A DNA stretch of 64,000 bases, from assembly GCA_964640385.1 (NCBI GenBank), contig CAZXFL010000008.1, positions 27,959 through 91,958 on the forward strand, written 5' to 3'. This DNA comes from JBBDIK01 sp964640385. GTDB taxonomy: Bacteria > Actinomycetota > UBA4738 > JBBDHU01. The notes under the pieces were generated by a model that was not told where the DNA came from, did not search any database, and worked only from the letters and a program-made list of their open reading frames with translations. The position numbers and the translations under genes were made by a program. The first letter of the stretch is position 1, and the number at the start of each line of letters is the position of its first letter. Shown here in pieces: positions 8,452 through 18,652 of the stretch.

Positions 8452-9710
8452 CCGAGCGCCCGAACTACGACGACATCGTGCAGCAGGCCCTGATGCGCGG
8501 GCTGACGCAGCGGCGGGTCACGCGTCGCGACCTGTTCCGGTACGCGGGGGTGGGCGCGGGGTCGCTTTCCCTGGCCTCGATCCTGGCCGCGTGCAGCGTG
8601 AAGGGGGCGAAGAGGACGGAGCCCACCGGGCTGACGACGCTGCCGCCGAGCGCGGGCAAGCTCGACGTCGCGAACTGGCCGCTGTACATCGACAAGGAAG
8701 GCAAGAACGCGGCCGGCGTCGTCACGGGCGGCACCGTCGCCGACTTCGAGAAGGCGACGGGCATCGACACTCGCTACGTCGAGACGATCAACGACAACGA
8801 GGAGTTCTTCGGCACCGACATCCGCAGCCAGCTCGGGTCGGATCAGCCGACGGGCTGGGACATCATCACGATGACCGACTGGATGATCGCCAAGCTGATC
8901 GACCTCGGGTTCCTGGAGAAGCTGCACCACGACAAGCTGCCGAACGTCACGACGAATATCCAGGATGCGTTCCTGAACCCGTGGTTCGACGCGAACAACG
9001 AGCACTCGTTCCCATGGGCGGGGGGCCTGACGGGTATCGGGTACGACCGTAACAAGACCGGCCGCGACATCGACAGCATCGAGGACCTGTTCGACCCGGC
9101 GTTCGAGGGGAAGATCGGGATGTTCTCCGAGATGCGGGACACCTACAACTTCATCTTCTTCAAGATGGGGATCGATCCGGTCACCGCTACCGAGCAGGAC
9201 GTCGCGGAGGCGACGACGATCCTGGAGGAGCAGCGGCCGCTCGTGCGCGCCTACTACGGCAACGACTACACGGACCAACTCGCCGCCGGGAACGTGTGGC
9301 TCACGATGGCATGGTCCGGTGACCTCTTCGCGCTGCAACTGGGCCAGGCCGATGACCAGGACCTGCGGTGGATCCTGCCGAAGGAGGGCGGGAACCGCTG
9401 GTCGGACAACATGGCCATCCCGATCCTGGCCGAACACCCGGCGGACGCCCACGACTGGATGAACTTCGTCTACGACCCGAAGATCGCGACACAGATCACC
9501 GAGTGGGTCTGGTACGAGTCGCCGGTTAAGGGCGTCCAAGAGATGATCGCCGAGGACGGCAAGGACCACCCGAACATGGCCCTGCTCGCGGAGGACCAGT
9601 TCGTGTGGCCGAGCGACGAGGTGCTTGCGAACACCGCGCCGTACAAGAACCTCGACGCGGCGGAAGAGGCCGTCTGGCAGGACCACTTCGACCGCGTCGT
9701 CCTGGGCTAG
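8448..9710 (+). CDS. potD: Tat-exported substrate-binding lipoprotein of the pot importer
   Basis: A 420-residue extracytoplasmic binding protein of the PotD/PotF family. The N-terminus combines a twin-arginine motif (RRDLF, Arg26-Arg27) with a lipobox LAAC at 46-49, predicting export in folded form and lipid anchoring at Cys49. The mature part has the paired-domain pattern of polyamine binders (DIITMTDWM, PWAGGLTGIGYD, WLTMAWSGD). Most PotD proteins use the Sec route, so the Tat signal is notable though not unique in actinobacteria. The start overlaps the potA stop by four bases. Confidence 0.87.
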   Translation: MTERPNYDDIVQQALMRGLTQRRVTRRDLFRYAGVGAGSLSLASILAACSVKGAKRTEPTGLTTLPPSAGKLDVANWPLYIDKEGKNAAGVVTGGTVADFEKATGIDTRYVETINDNEEFFGTDIRSQLGSDQPTGWDIITMTDWMIAKLIDLGFLEKLHHDKLPNVTTNIQDAFLNPWFDANNEHSFPWAGGLTGIGYDRNKTGRDIDSIEDLFDPAFEGKIGMFSEMRDTYNFIFFKMGIDPVTATEQDVAEATTILEEQRPLVRAYYGNDYTDQLAAGNVWLTMAWSGDLFALQLGQADDQDLRWILPKEGGNRWSDNMAIPILAEHPADAHDWMNFVYDPKIATQITEWVWYESPVKGVQEMIAEDGKDHPNMALLAEDQFVWPSDEVLANTAPYKNLDAAEEAVWQDHFDRVVLG

Positions 9711-9713
9711 CCG

Positions 9714-10616
9714 TTGGCCGTCGTCGCACCCACCGCCGTGCCGCCGGCCGGTCCGCCGGCGGCACGGCGCACCCCGCGGGTCCGGTGGATCGCGTACCTG
9801 CTCCTAGCGCCGGGGCTCGCGTGGCTGTTCCTGTTCTGGCTGTGGCCGAGTATCCAGATGTTCATCACGTCGCTCCAGACGGGGACCTATGCGGAGGGGT
9901 ACACCTTCACCGGGAACGTCGGGGTCTACCGCGAGGTCCTGGGTGCCTACCCCGAGCAGCTCTTCCGGTCGATCGTCTACGCGCTGGTCGTCACGATCGG
10001 GTGCCTGGCGATCGGGTACCCGCTGGCGTACGCGATCGCGATGCGTGCCGGGAAGTGGAAGAACGCCGTGCTGTTCTTGGTCATCCTGCCGTTCTTCGTC
10101 TCGTACATCATCCGCACGCTGTCCTGGAAGTTCATCCTGGCCGACGACGGGATCTTCCTGGGAACGCTGAAGTCGATCGGGCTCCTGTCTGAGGATGTGC
10201 AGGTACTCGGAACGTCGGTGGCGGTCCTCGGCGGGCTGATCTACAACTTCCTGCCGTTCATGGTCCTTCCGCTGTTCGTGTCCCTCGACAAGATCGACCG
10301 CAGCCTGCTGGAAGCTGCCGGGGACCTGTACTCGAACCGGCGGTCGACGTTCCTGCGGGTGACGTTGCCGCTGTCCCTGCCGGGTGTGTTCGCGGGCTCG
10401 CTGCTGACGTTCATCCCCGTGGCGGGTGACTTCATCAACGCCGAGCTGCTCGGGAGTCCGAGCACGACGATGCTGGGCAACGTGATCCAGGTACAGATGC
10501 TCGAGCACAACGACTACCCGACCGGTGCCGCGATCTCGTTCATCCTGATGGCGGCGATCCTGATCGGAGTGTTCGTCTACGCCAAGCTGCTGGGGACCGA
10601 GGAGTTGACCGGATGA
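9714..10616 (+). CDS. potB: Polyamine-type ABC transporter permease 1
   Basis: A 300-residue inner-membrane permease with six predicted helices. The ABC-docking EAA loop is EAAGDLYSNRRSTFLRVTLP at about residues 199-218. It pairs with the next gene to form the channel. The proposed TTG start three bases after the potD stop is the first usable codon and gives a short hydrophilic N-terminus; GTG at 9738 is an alternative. The stop overlaps the potC start (ATGA). Confidence 0.88.
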   Translation: MAVVAPTAVPPAGPPAARRTPRVRWIAYLLLAPGLAWLFLFWLWPSIQMFITSLQTGTYAEGYTFTGNVGVYREVLGAYPEQLFRSIVYALVVTIGCLAIGYPLAYAIAMRAGKWKNAVLFLVILPFFVSYIIRTLSWKFILADDGIFLGTLKSIGLLSEDVQVLGTSVAVLGGLIYNFLPFMVLPLFVSLDKIDRSLLEAAGDLYSNRRSTFLRVTLPLSLPGVFAGSLLTFIPVAGDFINAELLGSPSTTMLGNVIQVQMLEHNDYPTGAAISFILMAAILIGVFVYAKLLGTEELTG

Positions 10617-11470
10617 CCGACGTCGACGCCGCCGTCGCGTTCGAGCGGGCCGAGGCCGGGGGTCCGTCCCGCGCCCCACGCCGTCGCGGACGCAAGAAGG
10701 GCTGGTTCCTCCCGACCTACACGGTGCTGGTGATCGCGTACCTGTCCCTGCCGATCGCCGCGATGATCGTGTTCGGGTTCAACGACTACCAAGGGAAGTA
10801 CAACTATGCCTGGCAGGGATTCACGCTGAAGCACTGGGGGAACCTGTTCGACGACCCGGACCTGGTCACCGCGCTGAAGAACTCGGTCATCATCGCCGTC
10901 GTCGTCACGGTCCTGGCGACGATCATGGGAACGATGATCGCGTTGGCGCTGACGCGCTACCGGTTCCGGGGCCGCGGTGCGACCAATATGTTCATCTTCC
11001 TGCCTATGGCCACGCCCGAGATCGTATTGGGGGCATCCCTCTTGACGCTGTTCGTGACGTTCGGCGTGCCGCTCGGGTTCGGGACGATCCTGATCGCGCA
11101 CGTGATGTTCTGCATCTCGTTCGTGGTTGTGACGGTCAAGGCCCGCACGCAGGGATTCAACGCGGAATGGGAGGAGGCGGCCAAGGATCTCGGCGCGACC
11201 CCGTGGGTGACGTTCTGGACGGTGACCTTCCCGCTGATCCTTCCGGGGATCGCTGCGGCAGCCGCGCTGGCCTTCGCGCTCTCGATCGACGACTACGTCG
11301 TGAGCACGTTCAACGCGGGCAAGACCGTGACATTCCCGCTCTGGGTCTACGGCGCGTCCCGGCAGGGGATCCCGGCGACCGTGAACGTGATGGGGACGAT
11401 CATCTTCTCGGTCGGGGTCGCGCTGGCGCTCCTGAACGTCTGGTTCCAGCGCAAGCGCGAGGTCGCCTAG
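10613..11470 (+). CDS. potC: Polyamine-type ABC transporter permease 2
   Basis: A 285-residue permease with six predicted helices and the EAA loop EAAKDLGATPWVTFWTVTFP in its second half. It begins with a charged cytoplasmic segment rich in Arg and Lys, then the first helix. It is the last gene of the coupled potA-D-B-C unit; the order A-D-B-C differs from the E. coli A-B-C-D order. The stop codon lies in a short perfect inverted repeat. Confidence 0.88.
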   Translation: MTDVDAAVAFERAEAGGPSRAPRRRGRKKGWFLPTYTVLVIAYLSLPIAAMIVFGFNDYQGKYNYAWQGFTLKHWGNLFDDPDLVTALKNSVIIAVVVTVLATIMGTMIALALTRYRFRGRGATNMFIFLPMATPEIVLGASLLTLFVTFGVPLGFGTILIAHVMFCISFVVVTVKARTQGFNAEWEEAAKDLGATPWVTFWTVTFPLILPGIAAAAALAFALSIDDYVVSTFNAGKTVTFPLWVYGASRQGIPATVNVMGTIIFSVGVALALLNVWFQRKREVA

Positions 11471-11477
11471 CGCGACC
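11461..11477 (+). terminator. Hairpin at the end of the pot operon
   Basis: GGTCGC at 11461-11466 pairs with GCGACC at 11472-11477 around a five-base loop that contains the potC stop codon. There is no T-tract. It may limit transcription or protect the mRNA end; GC-rich actinobacterial terminators often lack the T run. Confidence 0.35.
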
Positions 11478-11521
11478 GGCCGGCGTGGCGCGCGCCGCGG
11501 CCGCTCCGCCCGCGGGAGTTC

Positions 11522-11608
11522 GTGAATCGTTTCACAAGCTCGGCGCCGGATGGTTGCTGACCTGCGGAAACACCCTCCACTGACGGGGCCGGAACAGGCG
11601 GATATACT
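11522..11608 (+). promoter_or_regulatory. ATP synthase operon promoter with upstream palindrome
   Basis: A -35 CTGACG (11580-11585), a 17-base spacer and a -10 TATACT (11603-11608) form the best housekeeping promoter in the window. Transcription would start near 11615, within a few bases of the GTG at 11618, so the message would be leaderless or nearly so. A palindrome GTGAA-TCGT-TTCAC stands at 11522-11535, about 45 bases upstream of the -35, and could bind a regulator. Confidence 0.65.
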
Positions 11609-11617
11609 TCCTCGCCC

Positions 11618-11845
11618 GTGACCGAAGGTCCCGACCAACGCTCTGGCTGGAACGGCATCGGAACGGGGTACGCCGTAGCGGGAACCTTGTTGGCAGGGGT
11701 CCTGGTGTATAGCGGCATCGGCTACCTGCTCGATCGGTGGCTCGGGACCCAGAAGGTGTTCCTGGCTGTGGGGATGATCGGCGGAGCGGTCCTGGGGACG
11801 TACCTGGTGTATCTCAAGTATGGCAAGGGGAAGAGTGCGCACTGA
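11618..11845 (+). CDS. AtpZ/AtpI-like small membrane protein of the ATP synthase operon
   Basis: A 75-residue protein with two predicted transmembrane helices (about 18-37 and 47-66) and a positively charged end. It matches in size, topology and place the ATPase gene1/AtpZ family that opens many atp operons and helps c-ring assembly or cation supply. The GTG start is placed nine bases after a strong -10 box. Its last 11 bases overlap the next gene. Confidence 0.75.
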   Translation: MTEGPDQRSGWNGIGTGYAVAGTLLAGVLVYSGIGYLLDRWLGTQKVFLAVGMIGGAVLGTYLVYLKYGKGKSAH

Positions 11846-12251
11846 GCCTGAACGCGAGCTGATCCGGCGCGTCGCGCCGTACGGACCGCCCGCCGGCGCT
11901 ATCGCCTTCGTCGCCGGCCTCCTTTTGGGCGACCTGAACGCGGCGTGGTCCGCGGCCATCGGAGTCCTGATCGTCGCCGCCAACTTCGTCGCGAACGGCT
12001 TCGCGATGGCGTGGGCCTCGCGGATATCGCTCACCGCGGTGTTCGCCGTAGGGATGGGCGGCTTCGTCGTGCGGCTCGGCATCATCCTGGCCATCATGTT
12101 CGCGCTGAACACGCTGAGCTGGTTCTCGCCGGTCGCGTTCGCGCTCGCGGTGGTCCCGGCGACGATCGTGCTCCTAGTCTTCGAGCTCAAGCTGCTCGCC
12201 GGCCCTGCCGGCCAGCAATGGAACCTTCCCGAGGAGAGTGCGACCTCGTGA
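11835..12251 (+). CDS. atpI: AtpI-like ATP synthase protein I
   Basis: A 138-residue protein with four predicted transmembrane helices, in the usual AtpI slot just before atpB. AtpI proteins assist c-ring assembly and may carry Mg2+ or Ca2+. Of two starts, GTG at 11835 is favoured because GGGGAAG lies directly upstream; ATG at 11820 would add five residues and has no ribosome site. The stop overlaps the atpB start (GTGA). Confidence 0.7.
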   Translation: MRTEPERELIRRVAPYGPPAGAIAFVAGLLLGDLNAAWSAAIGVLIVAANFVANGFAMAWASRISLTAVFAVGMGGFVVRLGIILAIMFALNTLSWFSPVAFALAVVPATIVLLVFELKLLAGPAGQQWNLPEESATS

Positions 12252-13024
12252 ACGTCGGGCTCCTAGCGGAGTTCAACCCGCCCACGACCAAGGACTTCGT
12301 GTGGCCTTCGGGAACGGTGCTCGCCATCCCGTTCCAGTTCATCTACTTCCTCGTGTTCCTTTCATGTTTGACCTTCATCCTGTTCTTCTTCCTCGCGTTC
12401 CGGAAGCCGAAGGTGGTCCCGGGCAAGTTCCAGCTCGTTGCAGAGATGGGGTTCGACTTCGTCAAGCAGAACGTCGTGCTCGGGATGATCGGGCCGGAGG
12501 GGATGGTCTTCTTCGCGCTCCTATCCACCTTCTTCTTCTACATCTTCGCCGGCAACGTCTGGGCGATCCTCCCTGGCGTCAACTTCTCGATGAACTCACG
12601 GATCGCGTTCCCGATCGTGCTGGCGGTGATCTCGTGGCTCACGTTCCTCGTGGTCGGGTTCCGCAAGCACGGCGCCTGGGGCTACCTCAAGCACGTGATG
12701 TTTCCGCCGGGTGTGCCGATGGCCCTCAAGCCGCTGATCGCCCTCATCGAGCTCCTGCAGGTCTTCCTGATCCGGCCGCTCACGCTGTCCGTCCGACTCT
12801 TCGCCAACATGGTGGCGGGCCACTTCCTGCTGGCGGTGTTTTTCCTCGCCACGTTCGCGTTCTTCACGAGTACCAACTGGCTGCTCAAGGCCCTGGGACT
12901 GTTCTCGGGCACGCTGGCTGTTGCGCTGGTGGGCTTCGAGCTGTTCGTATCAGGGTTGCAAGCATTCATCTTCGCCGTGCTGACCGCCTCCTACATCCAG
13001 GGCGCGATGGCGGAGGAGCACTAG
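12248..13024 (+). CDS. atpB: F1Fo ATP synthase subunit a
   Basis: A 258-residue integral membrane subunit that forms the proton half-channels beside the c-ring. The essential arginine is Arg183 in RPLTLSVRLFANM, and the last helices (FELFVSGLQAFIFAVLTASYI) are typical. GTG at 12248 overlaps the preceding stop. It is followed 22 bases later by atpE, with a strong AGAAGGAGGA ribosome site between them. Confidence 0.95.
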   Translation: MNVGLLAEFNPPTTKDFVWPSGTVLAIPFQFIYFLVFLSCLTFILFFFLAFRKPKVVPGKFQLVAEMGFDFVKQNVVLGMIGPEGMVFFALLSTFFFYIFAGNVWAILPGVNFSMNSRIAFPIVLAVISWLTFLVVGFRKHGAWGYLKHVMFPPGVPMALKPLIALIELLQVFLIRPLTLSVRLFANMVAGHFLLAVFFLATFAFFTSTNWLLKALGLFSGTLAVALVGFELFVSGLQAFIFAVLTASYIQGAMAEEH

Positions 13025-13046
13025 GAGAAGGAAGAAGGAGGAACAC

Positions 13047-13292
13047 ATGATCGCGGTTCTCAACTTCATCGCGCAGGTGACGGGCGACGTCGGGACGATC
13101 GGCAAGGGGCTCGTGTACGGCCTCGCCGCCATCGGGCCGGGCATCGGCATCGGCGTCCTGATGGGCAAGTCGGTCGAGGCGATGGCCCGCCAGCCCGAGT
13201 ACGCCGGTCAGGTGCGCGGCACCATGTTCATCGGCATCGGTCTGATCGAGGCGCTGGCGCTGTTCGGCTTCGTGCTCTCGTTCATCATCTAG
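13047..13292 (+). CDS. atpE: F1Fo ATP synthase subunit c
   Basis: An 81-residue hairpin of two helices that forms the rotor ring. The glycine motif GIGIGVLMG is at 33-41, the polar loop RQP at 48-50, and the ion-carrying carboxylate is Glu68 in GIGLIEALALFGF. The residue after Glu68 is Ala, not the Ser/Thr of sodium-binding rings, so a proton-driven enzyme is likely. Residues of the diarylquinoline site region are recognisable, but drug response cannot be read from sequence alone. Confidence 0.96.
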   Translation: MIAVLNFIAQVTGDVGTIGKGLVYGLAAIGPGIGIGVLMGKSVEAMARQPEYAGQVRGTMFIGIGLIEALALFGFVLSFII

Positions 13293-13302
13293 GGAGGCAA
13301 CG

Positions 13303-13932
13303 ATGCAGACGCTCTACATCGTCGCCCAGACCGAGACGGGCGAGACCACGGTTGAACCGGTCACGTCGTCGGAGACCGGCGCCCCCGTCGAAGGCGAAGG
13401 CCACGAGCAGGCGGTCAGCGCAAAGGAAGACCTGTATCCGCAGTGGCACGAGCTCCTGGTCGGCGTGTTCGCCTTCGGGATCCTGTTCTTCTTCATGGCC
13501 AAGTGGGTCATGCCGAAACTGAACAAGGTGCTCGACGAGCGCCGGGAGGCCATCCAGGGCCAGCTCGAATCCGCCGAGGAAACCCGCAAAGCGGCCGAGA
13601 GAGAACTCGTCGACTACCGGGAGCAGCTCGCCGGCGCCCGCGAGAAGTCGAACCGGATCATCGAGGAGGCCCGCAAGACCGCGGACCAGCTGCGGGCCGA
13701 TATCCAGGCCAAGGCCGAGCAGGAGGCGCAGGGCACCGTCGCCAAGGCGCAGGAGGAGATCCGGGCCGAGCGCGACCGCGCGCTGCAGGAGCTGAAGGCG
13801 CAGGTGGGCGACATCGCCGTCGACCTGGCCGGCCGGGTGGTCGGGCAGTCGCTGGACAAGGACACGCACGAGAAGCTGATCGACGACTACATCGCGCAGG
13901 TCGCGTCGGGGAGCGGCGGCAGTGACAACTAA
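13303..13932 (+). CDS. atpF: F1Fo ATP synthase subunit b
   Basis: A 209-residue peripheral-stalk subunit. An N-terminal hydrophilic stretch of about 48 residues precedes one membrane helix (about 51-68), then a long charged coiled coil to about residue 190. The extended N-terminus is longer than in E. coli AtpF. GGGAGG stands eight bases before the ATG. The end overlaps atpH by 11 bases. Confidence 0.92.
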   Translation: MQTLYIVAQTETGETTVEPVTSSETGAPVEGEGHEQAVSAKEDLYPQWHELLVGVFAFGILFFFMAKWVMPKLNKVLDERREAIQGQLESAEETRKAAERELVDYREQLAGAREKSNRIIEEARKTADQLRADIQAKAEQEAQGTVAKAQEEIRAERDRALQELKAQVGDIAVDLAGRVVGQSLDKDTHEKLIDDYIAQVASGSGGSDN

Positions 13933-14464
13933 GGACGCCGTCATCCGGGGCTACGCCGGGGCGCTGTTCGCCATCGCCGACGCCGAGGGTGACCTCGACA
14001 AGGTCGAGAACGAGCTGTACTCGTTCGCGAAAGCGCTCGAGGCCAACCCCGAGTTGCGGGAAGCCCTGACCGACCCGGCGTTGCCGGTGGAGCGGAAGCA
14101 GGCGGTCATCGGGGACGTGTTGGGTGGCGATGCGAACCCGAACACGGCCAATATGCTCGGGTTCCTGGTCGAGCAGGGGCGAGCGCGGGAGCTGCAGCGG
14201 ATCATCGAGCAGCTCGCGCAGATCGCCGCCGAGCGGCGGCAGTCCTCGCTGGCCGAGGTCCGCACCGCCGTCGAACTGAACGACAAGCAGAAGGCGGCGC
14301 TCCGCGACGCGCTGTCGGCTGCCGTCGGCCGCAGCGTCGAGGTCAAGGTGGTCGTCGATCCGTCGGTGATCGGCGGGGTGATGGCGCGCGTCGGCGACGA
14401 GGTCATCGATGGCTCCATCCGCACGCGTCTGGAAGAAGCGAGCGCCCGGCTCAGGGGCGCCTGA
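13922..14464 (+). CDS. atpH: F1Fo ATP synthase subunit delta
   Basis: A 180-residue subunit that joins the top of F1 to the b stalk. The six-helix N-terminal domain begins RGYAGALFAIADAEG, and the C-terminal motif (VKVVVDPSVIGGVMARVGDEVIDGSI) is the family hallmark. It is a stand-alone delta, unlike mycobacteria, where delta is fused to a second b-type subunit. GTG at 13922 lies inside atpF. Confidence 0.93.
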   Translation: MTTKDAVIRGYAGALFAIADAEGDLDKVENELYSFAKALEANPELREALTDPALPVERKQAVIGDVLGGDANPNTANMLGFLVEQGRARELQRIIEQLAQIAAERRQSSLAEVRTAVELNDKQKAALRDALSAAVGRSVEVKVVVDPSVIGGVMARVGDEVIDGSIRTRLEEASARLRGA

Positions 14465-14483
14465 GGAAACGAGGAGCAACCCC

Positions 14484-16175
<1,692 letters not shown>

Positions 16176-17069
16176 ATGGGCGCCAAACTCCGCGTCGTCC
16201 GACGACGGATCAAGTCGGTGCAGTCGACCATGAAGATCACGCGCGCGATGGAACTGATCGCGGCCTCGCGCATCCTCAAGGCCCAGCAGCGGGTCGAGCA
16301 GGCACGGCCGTACGCCGTCCAGCTCACCAGCGCGATGGAGGACGTTGCGCGGCAAACGGGTTCCCTGGTCCATCCGCTGCTGGAGGCGCGTGAGCAGCCC
16401 AAAGCGGCCGGGGTGCTGGTGGTCACGTCGGATCGCGGCCTGGCCGGTTCCTACAACTCCAACGTGCTCCGGCTGGCTGAAGACACGATCGACCGGGTGA
16501 AAGGCCGCGGGCTCGAGGCGGTCGTCTACCTCGCCGGCAAGAAGGGCGTCGGCTACTTCCGCTTCCGGCAGGTTCCGGTCGAGGCCTCCTGGCAGGGCTT
16601 CAGCGAGGTGCCGCCGTACGACAAGGCTGAGGTGATAGGCCGGCGCCTGATCGATGACTTCGCAAACGAACGGATCGACGAGCTGTTCTGCGTGTATACG
16701 GACTTCCGGTCGGCGTTCACCCTGCGCGCGACCGAGAAGCGGTTCCTGCCGATCGCGCGGGAAGAGGTCGTCGGCACGGTCAAGGGCCAGCCCCACGCGG
16801 AGTACCTGTTCGAGCCGGGGCCGCAGGAGATCCTCGACGAACTCTTGCCCCAGTACGTCATCACGAAGGTGTACGCGGCGCTGCTGGAGTCGTCGGCGTC
16901 GGAGAACGCGGCCAGACGCCGCGCGATGAAAGCTGCGACCGAGAACGCGGAGGACCTCATCAAGGTGTTGACGCGCCAGGCCAACCAGGCGCGGCAGACG
17001 GAGATCACGACCGAGATCATGGAGATCGTGGGCGGCGCCGAAGCCCTCGGGAAGGCATCAGGAGAGTAG
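16176..17069 (+). CDS. atpG: F1Fo ATP synthase subunit gamma
   Basis: A 297-residue central rotor shaft. The N-terminal helix (KLRVVRRRIKSVQSTMKITRAME) and the C-terminal helix (ASENAARRRAMKAATENAEDLI) are the two halves of the coiled coil inside F1. Its ATG immediately follows the atpA stop, with no spacer, so it relies on coupling. Confidence 0.95.
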   Translation: MGAKLRVVRRRIKSVQSTMKITRAMELIAASRILKAQQRVEQARPYAVQLTSAMEDVARQTGSLVHPLLEAREQPKAAGVLVVTSDRGLAGSYNSNVLRLAEDTIDRVKGRGLEAVVYLAGKKGVGYFRFRQVPVEASWQGFSEVPPYDKAEVIGRRLIDDFANERIDELFCVYTDFRSAFTLRATEKRFLPIAREEVVGTVKGQPHAEYLFEPGPQEILDELLPQYVITKVYAALLESSASENAARRRAMKAATENAEDLIKVLTRQANQARQTEITTEIMEIVGGAEALGKASGE

Positions 17070-17071
17070 CT

Positions 17072-18526
17072 ATGACCGACATCGCAGATCAGATCCGTAC
17101 GGACGAGACGCTCGCCAAGGGACGCGTGGTCCGGGTCATCGGCCCGGTCGTGGACGTGGAGTTCCCGCCCAACGAGCTGCCCGAGATCAACAGCGCCCTG
17201 CGGGTGAACGTCACCCTCGGCGGCGAGACCACCACCATCACGTGCGAGGTCGCCCAGCACATCGGCGAGTCGCAGGTGCGCTCGATCGCGCTGAAGCCGA
17301 CCGACGGCCTCGTCCGCGGAACCGAGGTCATCAACACTGGCCGGCCGATCGTCGTGCCGGTGGGCGAGGGGGTGTTGGGCCACGTCTACAACGTGCTCGG
17401 CGAGCCGCTGGACTGCGACCCGAGCGAGGTTCACCCGAGTGCCTACTGGCCCATCCACCGCGAGGCTCCGCCGTTCGAGGAGCTGGAGCCCAAGTCGGTC
17501 ATGCTCGAGACGGGCATCAAGGTCATCGACCTGCTGGAGCCCTACGTGCAGGGCGGCAAGATCGGGATGTTCGGTGGCGCCGGGGTCGGCAAGACCGTCA
17601 TCATCCAGGAGATGATCCGCCGCCAGGCCGAGCAGCACGGAGGCGTATCCGTGTTCGCCGGGGTGGGGGAGCGGACCCGCGAGGGGAACGACCTGTTCCT
17701 GGAGATGACCGAGTCCGGCGTTCTGGAGAAGACGGCGCTCGTGTTCGGACAGATGGACGAGCCGCCGGGCGTGCGCCTGCGGGTCGCCCTGGCGGCCTTG
17801 ACGATGGCGGAGTACTTCCGCGACGTCGACCGCAAGGATGTTCTGCTGTTCGTGGACAACATCTTCCGATTCACCCAGGCGGGATCGGAGGTCTCGGCGC
17901 TGCTGGGCCGGATGCCGTCGGCGGTCGGCTACCAGCCGACGCTGGCCGACGAGATGGGTGAACTGCAGGAGCGCATCACCTCGACCAAAGGCCGGTCGAT
18001 CACCTCGCTGCAAGCGATCTACGTGCCGGCGGACGACATCACCGACCCGGCGCCACACACGGCGTTCGCGCACCTGGACGCCACGACGGTCCTTTCGCGT
18101 GACATCGCCTCGCTCGGCATCTACCCGGCGGTCGACCCGCTGGACTCAACGTCGCGGATCCTGGACGCGCGCTACGTCGGCGAGGAGCACTATGCGGTCG
18201 CGCGGCGCGTGCAGGAGATCCTGCAGCGCTACAAGGACCTGCAGGACATCATCGCGATCCTGGGTGTCGACGAGCTGTCCGAGGAGGACAAGGTCATCGT
18301 CGCACGGGCTCGCAAGATCCAGAAGTTCCTGTCGCAGCCGTTCTTCGTGGCGGAGCAGTTCACCGGGATCCCCGGCAGGTACGTGCCGATCGACGAGACG
18401 ATCACGTCGTTCAAGGCGTTGTGCGAGGGCGAGTACGACCACCTGCCCGAGCAGGCGTTCTTCCTGGTCGGCGGTATCGAGGAGGTCGTCGCGCAGGCGA
18501 AGCAGCTCGAGGACTCGGTGGCGTAG
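17072..18526 (+). CDS. atpD: F1Fo ATP synthase subunit beta
   Basis: A 484-residue catalytic subunit. The P-loop GGAGVGKT is at 168-175, the catalytic glutamate lies in GVGERTREGNDL, Walker B in VLLFVDNIFRFTQ, and the C-terminal DELSEEDK motif that contacts gamma/epsilon is present. It begins two bases after atpG. Its stop is followed at once by an ATG of a small frame and a set of hairpins before atpC. Confidence 0.97.
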   Translation: MTDIADQIRTDETLAKGRVVRVIGPVVDVEFPPNELPEINSALRVNVTLGGETTTITCEVAQHIGESQVRSIALKPTDGLVRGTEVINTGRPIVVPVGEGVLGHVYNVLGEPLDCDPSEVHPSAYWPIHREAPPFEELEPKSVMLETGIKVIDLLEPYVQGGKIGMFGGAGVGKTVIIQEMIRRQAEQHGGVSVFAGVGERTREGNDLFLEMTESGVLEKTALVFGQMDEPPGVRLRVALAALTMAEYFRDVDRKDVLLFVDNIFRFTQAGSEVSALLGRMPSAVGYQPTLADEMGELQERITSTKGRSITSLQAIYVPADDITDPAPHTAFAHLDATTVLSRDIASLGIYPAVDPLDSTSRILDARYVGEEHYAVARRVQEILQRYKDLQDIIAILGVDELSEEDKVIVARARKIQKFLSQPFFVAEQFTGIPGRYVPIDETITSFKALCEGEYDHLPEQAFFLVGGIEEVVAQAKQLEDSVA

Positions 18527-18652
18527 ATGACAGATGCGGAGGCGAGAACGCGAGAGAGCCGCCTCGCGACGGCTCTCTCGGGTAGCTCAACCGGACGAGT
18601 CCGGTGGGCCTCCCACGAACGCGATTCGAACATCAGGGGGTCTGACATTTGA
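18527..18652 (+). other. Small 41-codon frame and overlapping hairpins between atpD and atpC
   Basis: An ATG directly after the atpD stop opens a 41-codon frame that ends at a TGA overlapping the TTG of atpC. The same bases hold an 11-base perfect stem (18551-18561 with 18570-18580, loop of eight), a six-base stem with a CGAG loop (18590-18595 with 18600-18605) and a five-base stem GTGGG/CCCAC (18604-18616) that competes with the second. No T-tract follows. The frame may only couple translation across the structures; its peptide is Arg/Ser rich and unrecognised. Confidence 0.5.

Noticed and set aside
18581..18640. A tRNA-like pattern (TAGCTCAACCGG...GAGT, then ATTCGAAC) in the atpD-atpC spacer.
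   Set aside because: The D-arm-like part pairs, but there is no acceptor stem, the T stem does not pair and the anticodon loop lacks U33. The hairpins explain the bases better.
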